Shown here in pieces: positions 23,812 to 36,670 of a stretch of DNA of 64,000 nucleotides (position 1 is its first letter; each line of letters starts with the position of its first letter). Under the pieces are notes generated by a model. The model did no database searches and was not told the origin of the DNA. It saw only the letters and a list, made by a program, of their open reading frames with translations. The DNA is from Polytrichum commune. Its lineage: Eukaryota; Streptophyta; Polytrichopsida; Polytrichales; Polytrichaceae. The stretch covers positions 49,801,554 through 49,865,553 of the forward strand of contig OX485803.1 in assembly GCA_950295325.1 (NCBI GenBank), given 5' to 3'. A program made the translations under genes and the position numbers.

Positions 23812-24068
23812 CTTGAGCTCAAGCTTGCAAATTTGGTGGACCAAGGTAAAAAGAATATGAGCCTACGCATGTGCTTAAAGATAGTGGAGCTTGGTTCCTT
23901 CTTATTTGGAATTGATTTTCAAGTTCAAGCCATAACTTGAACTTGAAAATCAATTTCAAATAAGTGGGGACCAACCTTGAGACAAAGTTCCACCATCTTA
24001 GGTGCGCATGTAAGTGCTAAAGTATTTTTTTACCTTGGCCTACTAAATTTGCCAAGCTTGAACTCAAG
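23812..24068. repeat. foldback MITE, second full copy
   Basis: The left arm runs from CTTGAGCTCAAGCTTG through TTTGGTGGACCAAGGTAAAA, and the right arm mirrors it (TTTTTACCTTGGCC, then CCAAGCTTGAACTCAAG). The inner arms ('caagttcaag' and 'cttgaacttg') also pair, leaving a very short loop. It belongs to the same family as 711-1045. Confidence 0.7.
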
Positions 24069-24751
24069 GGCCATGACTAGACACCCACCTCTTTAAGCTA
24101 GGCCCCTACCAACATTACCAAAAATGAAAACGCAGCTAGTCATTTCGAAGCTTGTAGTTTTCATTTCTAGATGATTTGACCCAAAAATTAGGATAAGAGT
24201 CCGGAATCAGTGTGGACGATGAATTGACCACAAATACACGGAAATTAATTCATTGAGTGTAAACTATAAATTACGGGGAGTGTAATTCATAGATTGGGGA
24301 TTGAATCTATGAGTGTAGGCTGGCTTTACATGCAAAACAGTGGTGGGTGTCTAGCCCTGGCGATGCAAGCCTACAAGTCACACTATACATCTGCTCACAC
24401 TGTTTACTACAATCACTGTTGCTGTGTGCACAATGCACGCGCCTTTGCTCCTCATCACATGGCACCCGCCCTCCTTACCCGAGGATTCGATTCAACGTTC
24501 ACGAGCATCCCAAGTTTCAAACCAGGCTCCTGATCATGTGAAAGATTATGTCCATTCCGCCTACGTGGACTGCCGTTTTCTTGTTTCTCTACATCCGCCG
24601 ATGAGTATAAGAAACCCGGGCATTGACTCATCCCATCCACAGCATTAGTGCAGCACTCCGGAGGCCGCTTTACCCAAGAGAGATCACAGGATAGTCAGTC
24701 TTGGGATTTATTTTGAAATTCAGCGTTGTTTCTTGTGAGCTAATTATATAG

Positions 24752-24988
24752 CTAATCCTCCCATCTGGATTCCATCGATCCACGCCCTACAAGCCTGCTC
24801 AATCCTTGATTGGCCGCTTTGGATTGATTCAGCAGGTTATCCATCGAATCCATCTCCTCCAGGAGATTCGCATTCCGCTCGCAGTACTAACCCATGTCTC
24901 GCAGGATTCTGATTTGTTTGACAATGCAGGCCAGGGAGGATTTACAATTTGCAGCTTCTCCACCTCCTTCAGCATCAGTGCACTCCTC
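24752..24988 (-). pseudogene. unidentified C-terminal coding relic
   Basis: On the minus strand one frame reads KSSLACIVKQIRILRDMG, an in-frame TAG (24887-24889), then CERNANLLEEMDSMDNLLNQ and SKAANQGLSRLVGRGSMESR, with a stop at 24752-24754. The amphipathic helical pattern and composition look like real protein. An overlapping minus-strand frame (25095-24829) contains DLDFERSALMLKEVEKLQ, as if a frameshift joined two parts of one ancient exon. The family is not recognised. Chance cannot be excluded. Confidence 0.3.
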
Positions 24989-27900
24989 TCAAAATCTAAG
25001 TCTTGCTGCAGTGTTGGATTGATGAACTTGCTTGTACTCGAAATTTTAAATAATCCTTTGCTCTGATGAGTTGGTTTGAGAATTAGGATTAGCATTGATG
25101 GAGTCTCTCTGAGTTGGGCATTCGTGTTGGTGCGATATTAGTTGGGATTTGTTAAGAAAATTGGTAACCTTGTGCGGCCTTCAGTGCTCGTTGTTCTGAG
25201 AATTAGGGTTACTCTAGATTAAGAGTTCTGACTTATCATCTATGCTTTAGTGGTGGTGGCCGGAAATTAGTGTGGGTTCGTGCATACAGGTAAGCTTGTA
25301 TGTCCTCCAAATATTTGGTTGGACTTGAATTCGGGTATGCTTTAGCCATAATCTCCTCAGTTCCAATTTTCAAAACCAGTGGGCGGGTTCATGTCCTTGA
25401 AGCCAGGGACTGAATAAAAGTAAGAGAATTATTTATTTGTGTTGTACTTAGTCCTTGTGTTCTTGTCTGGAGTGCACATTTGCTGATGGAGGCAGAGATC
25501 CTGCAATGAGGCATGAACAGGAGGCAAATTAACCTGTTGGCTAAATGTTGTGTCCAATCAAACCCTAATTCAACCTCGATCACCACAACATAATCTGATG
25601 GAGGTACGCATTTCTGTCAATTTGCAATTTGTCATTTTCTGTTGCAAATTGGGTAAGTTGATCATTTTCTTGATGCGTTTTTATGTGGAGTTAAACTGAT
25701 ACGAAATTAGATCTCAGACACAAAAGAGCATGCGCCTCCAATATGTTCTCTATTGACCTTGCAATTGCCTCTTGACCTAATTCAGTTCACTTGTACCAGC
25801 AAACGACCAGGATGATTGATGATGTGGTGAACCTCATCTACGTACCTTCAGGTCACACTTGAGCAGTGTCCTAATCAAGAGTTCCGTTTGCCAGCTGTCA
25901 GAAGAATAAGACTATGGGCAGTAGAAAATATTAAAAGGTTTTTGTAAAGAGCATTATGTCAGCGTGAGATGAGCACTGATTGAATCATCAGTGCCAGGTA
26001 ACTTTGCTTTCAAGTCCGAAATTGACCCTGAAAGTAGGCAACTTGGAAGTCCCAGAGCTTGAATGTGCTACTATACCCACTTGCCTGCAAAGCTCATAAT
26101 TTAAACAACTCCCAAGTGGAGTACCTTTGTATAAATTTTCCCACCCTTCACTTTTGTTATAGGGTACCTATAATCTTTCGCCCACTAGAGTCCTAGACCT
26201 ACTTTGGGGATATATAATAACTCTTCTATTATTGGGTGATGATGTAAGTTTTAGAGGTGGGAATCATAATGAATTGCAGCTGATGTAAGTAATGGCCAGA
26301 TTTCATACAGAGGAGAGCCTAAACCATGCATCAAAACTAGGCTTAAACTCGAGTCTGCCAAGATACCAGGAAGACTATCATTGTTTATACTGTGTGGAGA
26401 CTTTGGGACAAGCATTGTTGTAAACAATATATGGTTATTTTATACTAGTATTAGCTAGGGACAGATATAATCTTCACAGATACGACAACACAGGAAGATG
26501 ACTATCAAATGTGCTGGGAGTGATTATAGGTCTGCTTAATTAGTAGGCAGCTTCCAGCAGACTTGCATTGGGAAGGAAAATATGGTGGGTTGGAGCTAGA
26601 ATATTCCCCAGGTGAAACTGGTGGCTATGGTGATGAGTGATGAAATAGTTGAGCAGGTACCTAGCTACCTTATGAGATCTCACGTTGACTTTATTGCACC
26701 TTTTTGCACATTAGAAACCATTTGAATTCCTCCTACAGAACATTCGGACTTGGCCTCAGAAGATTAACACAACATTCTTGTGGAGGCTGATCTCCGTGCA
26801 AAGTACATATCAATCAGCTAAGCTGCCATAGCCAGCAAGAGCTACATCCAGTACAGAAACGTCCAATCAGACCAGCAGGCAGCCAATCCAAAGAAGCTCT
26901 GCTGATCTACAGCCATTTTGAATAACCTCAAGTGCGGGCTTTCCTCATCATCACAACCCTAAAATGGATTCAATCCACACATTCATAATTCATAGAAATA
27001 AACTAAATTAGTTTGGTCTAGCACATCGAGTACAATCATACTCCCACACAATTTGTGGACTGACCCACAATTTTACATCTAATTGATTACAATTGTAGAT
27101 TCACTATAGAGAGTTTCCACTGGTTTTTATTTATCTAAATAGGATCACTTTTTGATGTTCATTTGCTGCAAACCACTTAGCACTGCGGTGATTGAAACCA
27201 ATCAATTGTTTCAGATATGCAATATGTTTAAATAATATTAAGTCTACTTCCTTGCAGCTACCATTAATTAGCTCATTCAACTCTCCATCTCAAAACAAAA
27301 TGCTCATTTGATTGCGAGAACTAATCATGAATTTAGGACTCACGATCTTCTTATCATGAGGAACTGAGTCTGTGCCAACTTGCTATTCGAGCTGTCCTTT
27401 TATAAAATGATGCCATATTCTACTTTACTTCCTACTGCCTACTTATACCTCCTCTTCCAGATCTTCCAATGCCAATGACAGAAAATTAGAGGATTAAAAT
27501 GGTCATCCCTTGCCATGCGTGTTCAATAACCATTTACTTACAATGATGAACAACTCATGCATTTGTATAAATCTTGTCTCAAACACACATAAATACAATT
27601 GGAAATCCTTGTTGATCAAATGTTCAACATTCCCATATTGACAACGATCCAAGCAGTCTTGGTGACTCGGGCTTCGCAAAAGCACTTCACATTATATCCA
27701 TTTTATTGACATGATCAAGTTTTCTTGAGAGTCATCATGTGCTAGGGATCCTTGTAAGTGACATTACTGAATGAGGATTGATGTTGTACACATATCCCAT
27801 CAGATTTAGATGATATTTTGAAAAAATGGATTAATTCATCCTACTCACATACACTTAGGTCATCATGCTCAACAGGTTCTCCTCTGAAATATGAGATATT

Positions 27901-28684
27901 CTTTATCTCACGGTTAGTGGCTAAACACAAATATGATGATTGAATGATTCCATCATGATGAGAGTGATGGTTTCTGAGAAGGAAATCATCCCATACCCTA
28001 AAACCCATACCTCTCGATGACTACTCTTGTAGTCAATGTCTAATTTCCTAATAACCTGTACACTTCACCTACATTTAAATCAATTGCACAACTCTTCGCG
28101 TGCAACTAATTAATTGATCTAAGTACATGTACAGATTAAATCAGCTTGTAATATTAGCTTTTACCAGGCTCTAATAAATTTTGTCAGTCATGACGAGATG
28201 ACCCCTACCAGCAGGTAACTGCAACTACTCTAGCCTACACCTACCTTATCATACATATATGACAGTTCAAAAACTTCCGGACAGGAATTCATCACCTTCA
28301 GCTAAGTAATTAGTGTTACACTCAGTCTTGTGCATTGGAACTGCACATCAAACCAGAATCAAGATCCTCTCACTCGGATATCGATTCAGAAAACTTGGAT
28401 GCAATGCAACTCCTCCCATCGGATCATCCATATCGACATGATCATCATCTTTGTGGTCATCACTCGAAGCTGCCAACTTGGTCAGATCACAGCAACAAGA
28501 ATGTCTTCATTGCCTGCAAGTCTATTCTCGTCATATCCTCCACTGAATAAATATTCGGCTCTCCAGAAACTCGGATGGAATCAACCCACTGTTAATAATT
28601 AATCTCCAATCATCTCAAGCACCCACTCGTTGTAACTCTTTTGAAGGAATGAGCCTTCTCGACATACATTCATACGTGCATGGA
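24989..28684. other. gene-free stretch upstream of the first VQ gene's 3' end
   Basis: There are no supported ORFs. A strong plus-strand donor consensus (CAG followed by GTAAGC) at 25287-25295 hints at a spliced, possibly noncoding, plus-strand transcript, but no matching coding exon was found. The last few hundred bases before 28685 must include the 3' UTR of the minus-strand VQ gene. Confidence 0.35.
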
Positions 28685-30292
28685 TTATGAGAACATAAAC
28701 GCTTGGATGTTCTCGAGGGACACCATAGTACCTGCTTCTGGAGCAGAAGAGTAGCCACCGGCGGCGTATCGTTGGCGTGGGATGGGAGCTGCCAGATTCA
28801 TGTAGCTGCTGGCTGCCGAAGAAGAAATAGGATCCAGGAACATCGTCTGGGAACTACTAGAATTACCACACAACCTCGATGTCAAGGTAGGAGACAGTTG
28901 ATGATGATCAGGACTCGAGGAATAGAAGCCTGATGGCAGACTGGGAGAGTTGATGTCAATGTGGTGTAGGAAGGGGTTGATCATATGATGATGATGATGA
29001 TCTGCAGGCTGTGATCTGCTGCTGCTGCTGCATTTGGATGGCGACTGCGAGAAGACGTCGCTGGTGCTAGTAAAGAAGTTAAAGGAGGTCATGTCGTTGA
29101 ACACGGCAGGGAACGATGGCTCCGGCTTAACGTGGGAGAAAATGTGGGCGGCGGATGAGGGGGCGTGCAAGGAGCTGAAGCTCATCATAGCGTCCGTGTC
29201 GAACTCGTAGTTTGACAAAGGGCCTCTGGGAGAGTCTGACTGTTTCATCGATAATGAATTAGGGTCGCCGGATCCTTCCAGTGCCAAGAAGTTGGATTCC
29301 TCCGAGCTACAGGGGGATCCACAAAGTGTCGTCGATTTCGCTGCTTGACCTGCAATTGAAGGTAGATGGAGAAGAGAATCAGAAAAAACTAGATCATTCA
29401 CCAACATAATATCCAGTCTAACTACTCTAGAAGTTCTCCACTCAACGACAAAGAGCTGAGAGATTGAAAAAGCAGATGACTGCACTAATGTAGCTTGTAA
29501 TTATGATGATGAAGCATGAGAGAGAGGGACCTAGAGAAATACTTCTGCCTCTTTTAATTTCAAAGATGAACACCCTGAACGGGGAGCTCGGACACACATC
29601 ATCTCTATCTCTCCAAATCCCCACATGATTGATAGAGGACATCCAAAACCTAAACTGCCATATGGTTAATTGAAGATATACAGTTTTCCCGGAAACCTCA
29701 ACTATGATCGCATGCACCAGAAATTAAGTGCAACTAGGAAGGTCACCCATCCTAACCTCGGAGTTTCTCATGCGTCCAGGCTTTGGATTTAATTAGCCAG
29801 ACACTGCTTCACTCACCCACATGAAAACCTAAATAATTATGACAAACACATCAACTACACATTGATAAATGATAGGAAGAGGATGAATTAGGCGCAGATG
29901 ATGAATGACTAATTACCTTGTGCAGGATTGACATCTGGTTGATGATCTGCTACAACTTGATGATGATCTTGTGAAGCTAAATTAGTTTGAACATCCTTCG
30001 ACTTCGTACTGGTGAACTTGGAGGTGGAGTTAGATCGCTTGAGACGCAAGCGAGTGTCACTGGAGCCGGTGAGCTTCTGCACCAGCGACATGAAGTCGTC
30101 CGGCTGTGTGTGGATGACCGTCGGGGAGTAAGTGTGGATGATGATGGGAGGCCGGTACTGCACCTGCGGCAGAGGCAACGAAGGCTTCCGGATTCGATGG
30201 GAGTCCTTGCTCACCTTCAGACTGCTTGTTCGCGTATTCATCTCTGCATTCTTGCGAATCCCAAAGGGGAAGCTGCTGCTGCTGCCCACCAT
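28685..30292 (-). CDS. VQ-motif protein, MKS1-like, paralogue A (two exons)
   Basis: Exon 1 is 30292-29917 and exon 2 is 29349-28685. The intron at 29916-29350 (567 bases) has GTAATT and TTGCAG ends and is in phase 1. The protein has 346 residues. The first ATG is chosen because the same frame upstream has only a GTG and then a stop at 30341-30343. The VQ motif FMSLVQKLTG is at residues 67-76, preceded by KDSHRIRKPSLPLPQVQYRP and IIIHTYSPTVIHTQPDDF. VQ proteins are plant nuclear cofactors that bind WRKY transcription factors through this motif, and MKS1-type members are MAP-kinase substrates. The Arg/Lys stretch followed by LPLP resembles a MAPK docking site. Exon 2 carries CGSPCSSEESNFLALE, SPRGPLSNYEF and the C terminus MVSLENIQAFMFS, all shared with paralogue B. 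Function in defence or development is inferred from the family. Confidence 0.92.
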
Positions 30293-30524
30293 TGTCGACG
30301 AGTCTGCCTGAAATCTTGCCACACCTTCGTAATTATCGGTTCAGAGCTCAGGACTGCAGACGGTTAGGAATCCATGTGGAGTCCAAAACCAATTGGAATT
30401 GATCAACTCTGGAATGGAACAAAATGTTGTGTCTGGACTTCCAGCTGCTTCAGAACGAGGAAGATGAAGGAAATTAGAAATTGGTGACCAGCTCAGGGAT
30501 TGTCGAGAGAGGAGTGTAGGCACA

Positions 30525-30550
30525 TGGAGAGAGAGAGTGAGAGAGAAAGA
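30525..30550 (-). promoter_or_regulatory. pyrimidine-rich leader tract of VQ paralogue A
   Basis: On the minus strand this is a CT-repeat (GA-repeat on the plus strand), about 235 bases upstream of the ATG. Such Y-patch or TC-rich stretches are common around plant transcription start sites. No clear TATA box was found just upstream. Confidence 0.45.
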
Positions 30551-33519
30551 GCAGGAAGATAGATAGAAGTCAATGGGGCCAGACAGGAGGATTAATGCAA
30601 GCGACGGAAACGGGAGGTGTGAGTGTTATGAAATGATTGTAATTTGGCAGTGGTTTTTTTGAGCAATCTGTAGATGCTCCTTACAAAAATCTTGGAATCG
30701 GGAGGTTCCCTGGGGGATTAGGTTTGTATCCATCCATCCCCATCCACCAACTCTCTATTTCGGGAAGACCATAAACCCATCCATAGAAGATCAATAGAAG
30801 ATCAAAATAAGAACTATACAGGGAATTACTTTGGGCAATTAATTACCGCGGAGGGAAACACGTGGTTATTAAGTGGACAGACCATGGTGATTAGGTGACC
30901 TCCACATGGTTCCCTACGTCTTAATCACCAGGTTTTGTCCAATCGAAAGGCCAGATGCCTCCCTCCGTAGTAGATTGTCCAAAGTTCCGGTCAAGAACAA
31001 ATCCCGAGTTTCTGTCAATAATGGCATGGGCAAAGATCAATTGGGGGAAATAAAAGTATGTGGGAGGAATTAGCAGCTCAGCATACTTACATGAGGAACT
31101 TTGAACATTATATGGTAATTAAACCCGATGGATGTATCTCCATTCAGGCCCACTAATTCACCAGGTGTCGACCACTATACCACATCTGTGTTCCCGGCTA
31201 TGTTCCCAGCTACATAGATGGTGATATATTCTTAAAATTCCATGTAACATTCTGGTAAACAGGAACGATTACATGTGAGATAGTAATTGAGCTCTTTACA
31301 ATGGTTTTTTTTTCCACAAGTCCTCATGTTCCAAACAGTACGCGTACAACAAAATTCTCCTTACAATTTTTTCCCACACTGCAGCCTAGGATCCTCGGGC
31401 AAGGTGGCAAGGGGGGAATCCAGAGTGCGGCATCGGTGGCGGGGGTTCGGCAAAGGTCGGTCGTGTAAGAATCGAAGCAGAGGCAGCAGGAGCTGGCTGT
31501 GTGGGTCCCTTGTCCCACCCCTATTTAGCACTCCACAGAAAATTTATAAATATATGTATTTATGATGGCATGCATTTGTCTCTGCCGCCCATTCCCATTT
31601 TGTACTTTGCAAAATTGGGAGGGAGAATATATACAATACCTACCTTACCTGCCTGCCTGCCGACCCAACCCCAAATCCTGGAAGAAGCGAGGGAAAGGTA
31701 ATATAAACACAGCTATAATGTGGTACCTGGGCAGGCCACCACTAGTAGTGGATCTGTACTGCCGGCGCTTCTTACAAGAGAATTCGAATGATGCTGCCTG
31801 TTGCAGCAATGAACTCATGGCTCATGATTTTGCTGATTATTATTCGAACCCTTATAAGTTTCACCAATTTCTAAGAAATACCCAACTGAATTGTCAAAGA
31901 ATCTGTGGCTTCTTTAAATAAAACTTCCAAAAGAAGCATGACTCATGTTATGAGAAGTAATCTTCAATTATCTTTATGTGTATGGAACTGCACTCTGCGC
32001 AGTGTGAATGATTTCGTGGATGTAAAACTATGTGGATATGTACATGTGTCGACATAGATAACAGGAATCTGCAAAGCAAAAGCAGAACTGAAAAGGAAAA
32101 AGAAAAGAAAAGAAAAGAAAAGGACAAAAGGCCAAAGGCCAGTGCGGCCAAGAAATCAGCGAATGTTTGAATTTAATTAACACTTATTATAGAGGTGACT
32201 GCAACACGACAACACAGGACCTCCACTTTGGGAACGGACAATTCTTTGAGGCTCAAAATAACCAACAAAGTCGGTCTGTTTCTCTCGTAATATAGGTTCG
32301 TTGTTTGAATCATAAAGAAATAAAAATTAAATAACAAGTAGCGGATGAATATGCTTTGTCGACAATTGAGCAACAATATCAGTGAGATACAGCACTGATG
32401 AGATGATGAGGGATGGCAAAAAGCTCATGGTAATTCACCTTTAATGCCCTGAGCATAGATGAACCGATTATTGCAACCGAAAAATAACTAAGTTATGATT
32501 AAGTTGGAGGACAATTAAACTTGGGATGTATTTGTTGGCTCTTGAATCAAAAAGGTTATGATTCAAACAATGAACCAATCAACCCAGTGCCAAGAATGAA
32601 TCGAGGGGCAAGAATACAGGCACAAATTGAATTTCATGTCAGCATTTACTGGTGCAGTTTTGTAAGTTTAGAAAAATGAATGGTTATCAGCCAAAGTTTC
32701 AAATGCACCCAAGAGAAATATCCAAGTGAATTATCCTCTGCCTGCAGAGACTCACTGAATTGGCATCCAGGCTACATATCCTGAAGCCAAGAGATTCAAT
32801 TGAATCCTATGGGATTTTTATCCCAGTGAAGTGAATTAAGTTTCGAAATTTGGCTCCATACAACAATTTAGCGTTTTCACCTTCACCCTTGGTAACTAGG
32901 TGCTACGAAACATCACCCCAGTGAATTGTCCTCAGCCAGGAGATTAGGTGTACCCAACCATCCAACCCTCATCTAAATTTGATTTGATCCAATCCAAAGA
33001 GTTCATTCAAATTCAAAGTAACTACTGGCTTCTTGTCAAAGACTTTGTCAACATCATCGTCCAAAGTTCAAAGTTCAAACTCTTCAAACTCAGAACGTTT
33101 AAACAACTACAATAACCTAATGAGAATTCTATACAAACATAATTAATTGCAGAGGTTGTATATATAGGTGGAGAATTACAGTGATCCATTTCTTTAATTT
33201 TGTTTTGAATGCTCCCAGCTATGTATAGGTAGCTGGTGATTGAACCTCAACGGGTATTACAGGAAACAGTCCAAGTAAGTTAACAGTACTGAGTATAGAT
33301 TCCCTGCTAGTTTTCAAGTTAAATTATTCAATTAATATATCACTAGAATGTCTAGTTGTGGACTGTGGACTGTTTTGCATGACTACATCGTGTATGGTAC
33401 TTAGTGTCAATATCTGGAATTATGCGGTGCAATAACTTCGTAATCAGGAGTTCAATTTTTACTAGCAAAAGTTGAATATGTTGTTCGGACATTATAAAAC
33501 ATAAATAACTTTCTTGGTT
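30551..33519. other. intergenic stretch between the VQ paralogues, part 1
   Basis: The first kilobase probably includes promoter sequence of VQ paralogue A. A G+C-richer part at about 31380-31760 holds a plus-strand frame (31562-31921, 119 codons) with no recognised motif. An AAAAG-type run lies at about 32097-32121. No supported gene. Confidence 0.35.
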
Positions 33520-33603
33520 TAATATTACATTCTCAATAATAGTATATAAGCACTACGTAATTTCAAATAGTAAGTGACACTAAATACCATAACTTGTGTA
33601 GTT
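33520..33603. repeat. one end of a MITE related to the 57.4-kb element
   Basis: 'ctacgtaatttc', 'aatagtaagtgacactaaat' and 'gtgtag' occur in the same order as at the right end of the 57411-57655 element. No convincing left arm is seen. Confidence 0.4.
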
Positions 33604-36600
33604 GATTTCCCTAAGTTTGCAATACAATACTTGCTCATTGTGCACAACTCCCACTTGTCAAATTCCCTCACTAGGAAACTACATTGCACCATTTTGGTGT
33701 TCAATGTCATGTGCACTATTTGCGAAGGGCTATGTATAGTATCACATCCGCCAATTGCCCATATGGTACTAATTCTTGACATAACCTTTAATAAGTGGAA
33801 ATTTATTACCATAATGACATTTAGTCTAGCACATTGGGATATTTGAGATGATAGTTTTGTGTTTTAGTATGCAAGAAGAAAATATTATTGAGCTACTAAT
33901 GGCAAGTGTCATGTATTAAATTTACAATATCAATATACTAGAGGGAAGATTTTCTTGAACATACTAATGTCAAGTGTCATTTGTGTACACTTTAGTGAAC
34001 TTCTAAACTGTTATGTAACATAGGTATACACCTCATAACACTCTTGAACACACTAATGCCAAGACATAATTTAGTAAGCACATTTGAACACCAAGTGTCA
34101 TGAGGTGACACTAATCATGAAGTTGTAATTGACCATTTAGTTAAACCTAGCATGCACCTCAAAATAGGGTAAATGACATTATTATGCATGTGAAACTACA
34201 TACCATAGATGATGTAGCGACTAGACATATGATTCTATGTGGCATTGAAATAGGTGTGTCATGTCGATTAGACTGGTTATTCATGTCAAGGCAAAATTGT
34301 TTTACCTTGGCCCACTGATCTCCATTTTGAGACTGGCGTTTTCGAATGTGTGTGGCCTCATCTTCAACTTTGAATTGGGCTTGAATTTATCATATGATTG
34401 CCATCTTGAACAAGGCTAGCTATATAGAATCGGGAGATAGAGCACATGAACTATCTTGCCTGTTTGCCAGCTGCAGACAATTCGATAAACTTATCATCTG
34501 CATACCTATAAGACCAACAAGATTGGGTATGATTCAATTGTATTTGGGTTTCACATACTTGAGATCGATTAATGAGTTTGAGAATAGGTCTAGGGTTAAA
34601 ACTCAAAGCTGTGAGTAAGGGATGGATTTATCTACTTGGAGTCTCATCACATTTGGAACCGTTGAAATTACTTGATCAATAATGAGCTAGGCATGATTTT
34701 CTAGAAGCAATTATGCGATATAAATTCAACGGTCCCGACAATTCGCAACGCCATTGAGGAGCTGGCTGGCTGCAATTGCCGAAGTCCCGCAGAAATCCAG
34801 GACATAAATAGGGTTAAGCAAAAATAATTGTATTCTCAGCTGGCCGTCTGCACAGATTCGTCGCTCTCCGCTCCTTGTCGGTACACCGACATTCTTTTCT
34901 TCACGACTCGGACAATTGAGTAATTAAGTCAATTGTTGGTGAGAAATGTTTTAATTTGTCTGTACACGTTTGTATGCTGCCATCGAGGTTCCTAAGTTTG
35001 CTTCCCACTTCACTTCCCACTCTCTCATCATCTACAACTTTCAGGATGTAAATTCATGCAATTGTCTTATGATTCAGATTTTGACTTGCTGAGCAAGATT
35101 GACACAAGCTGGCTTGATGTATAAACTGTCTCGTTTTATGGAAACAATCACACGGTAATTTCTATGATTTGATCTCATTGTGCATATGGTCTTTCTCACT
35201 CACCCGTCGAAGTCTTAAATTCATTCAATAGCAAATTTGGAAGGACGATTATTAAGCGTTCATATGCTTCAAAACTTGAAAACACATTTACAAAGTGAAT
35301 GTTCTTGTGGCTTAATCAGAGAGAAAAGTGATAAAGAAGTAATTGCAGCACATCAGTCCTAATTCTGACATGGTTTTGCTCCAGAAACCACTCAAGCAAT
35401 ACAAAGGAGACATAATTCAGAAAACACTGAATTTTTTTTATTGCATGATTTTGATCAATGCCCCCATATTGGATCAACATGTGATCCTCTTTTCTTCTCA
35501 CTGCGAAGATGAAAGTATGATGAAGCCAACATGGATGGTATTCATCTTGAGAAATTTATTGCGTATACATCGGTACCAGAGTACAGGACCTTCACAGATG
35601 ATCCGGTCCTCCAATTAGAGGAGACTCATGAGACAAATGAATTCTCACTCTTCACTGTATTTCACTCTCGAGAAACCTGATCTACTGACGATGGATGTCC
35701 TGAAATTTCTGATCAGCGGATCGACGTTATCCAGAGTCCCCCAGATGCTGGAAGTGATTATGGAACCACGTACGGAAGAGCCATATTGGTCTTGGATTTG
35801 TGTGATTCGGAAGAAGTAGGTGGTAGGATGAATCAAAATGTGACAAAAAAAATCTTGGAGATCATAACCAGGGCCACTGAGTGCTGTGGTATTTGTCGAG
35901 GTTATGGATACAACAGTAAACAAGTCATGCAGACAAAATTTGCCAACCCAACATGGAATGTACAATTAGAGGAAACCAGACATAGTCATGGTCCCGGATG
36001 ATGATGATGATGATGATCCTACAAGTGTACTAAGGCAGTTAAACATCATAATCTGGTGACTGGGTTAATCATTCCATGTCAGTGATGATGAAGGAAAGCA
36101 GCCCAGAATTATCTAAAGTCCTGAATGTGAACTTTGACCTAGAACTATACATTTTACCTCCTATGCATAGCAAATTAATTGTACATCTTATACTCGTCGA
36201 CATGAGTGAAGAATATACTACTTGTCATGGATCAGATGACCGGTACTAAATGATCCCCTTTGATACATATATAACAGATGATGGCTTCCCCTCAGATTAA
36301 TGGTACACTCTTGAAGTCTGCATGCTATCATGAACCCTTCAAAATCAAAATTGGAAATGCTTGCTGCTCCTCCTCCGATCCGAGGAACGTCGATCGATCG
36401 AATACCTTGCCTGATCATATCACTCGTACCAGCTGATGAATATCGATCCGTCGGAGTCGAAGCTGTGCAGCTGCAAGCTGGAATATAAGCAACGGAACCG
36501 CCAGCTACTTACAACATGGACAAAAAAATCTGATAAGAATATCCTTTGAGAGAGCTTGACACATCCTAAGATGAATTTCTTCCTACGTTGACCAAGTTGC

Positions 36601-36670
36601 GGCACTCCAGAACTTGAAGAATTCCGATGAAGAATGCTAATTCTTATAAGTTCTGGAGCCCAATCCCGTA
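33604..36670. other. intergenic stretch between the VQ paralogues, part 2
   Basis: About 33.8-34.1 kb resembles the repeat at 325-530. At about 34270-34375 is one end of the foldback MITE family (TTTTACCTTGGCCCAC and 'tgtgtggcctc'). A (GAT)n run lies at 35999-36016. Short frames near 35.3-36.0 kb are not recognised. The segment just below 36670 holds the 3' UTR of VQ paralogue B. Confidence 0.35.

Noticed and set aside
28464-28488. Similarity to miR167 ('cgaagctgccaacttggtcaga')
   Set aside because: It has four to five mismatches to the mature sequence and no complementary star arm nearby, so there is no precursor hairpin.
29987-30367. Plus-strand frame of 126 codons opposite VQ paralogue A exon 1
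   Set aside because: A shadow frame; the VQ motif and splice sites fix the coding strand as minus.
35999-36018. Short (GAT)n run as a possible snoRNA C box or CRISPR-like repeat
   Set aside because: A simple microsatellite with no D box and no spacers.
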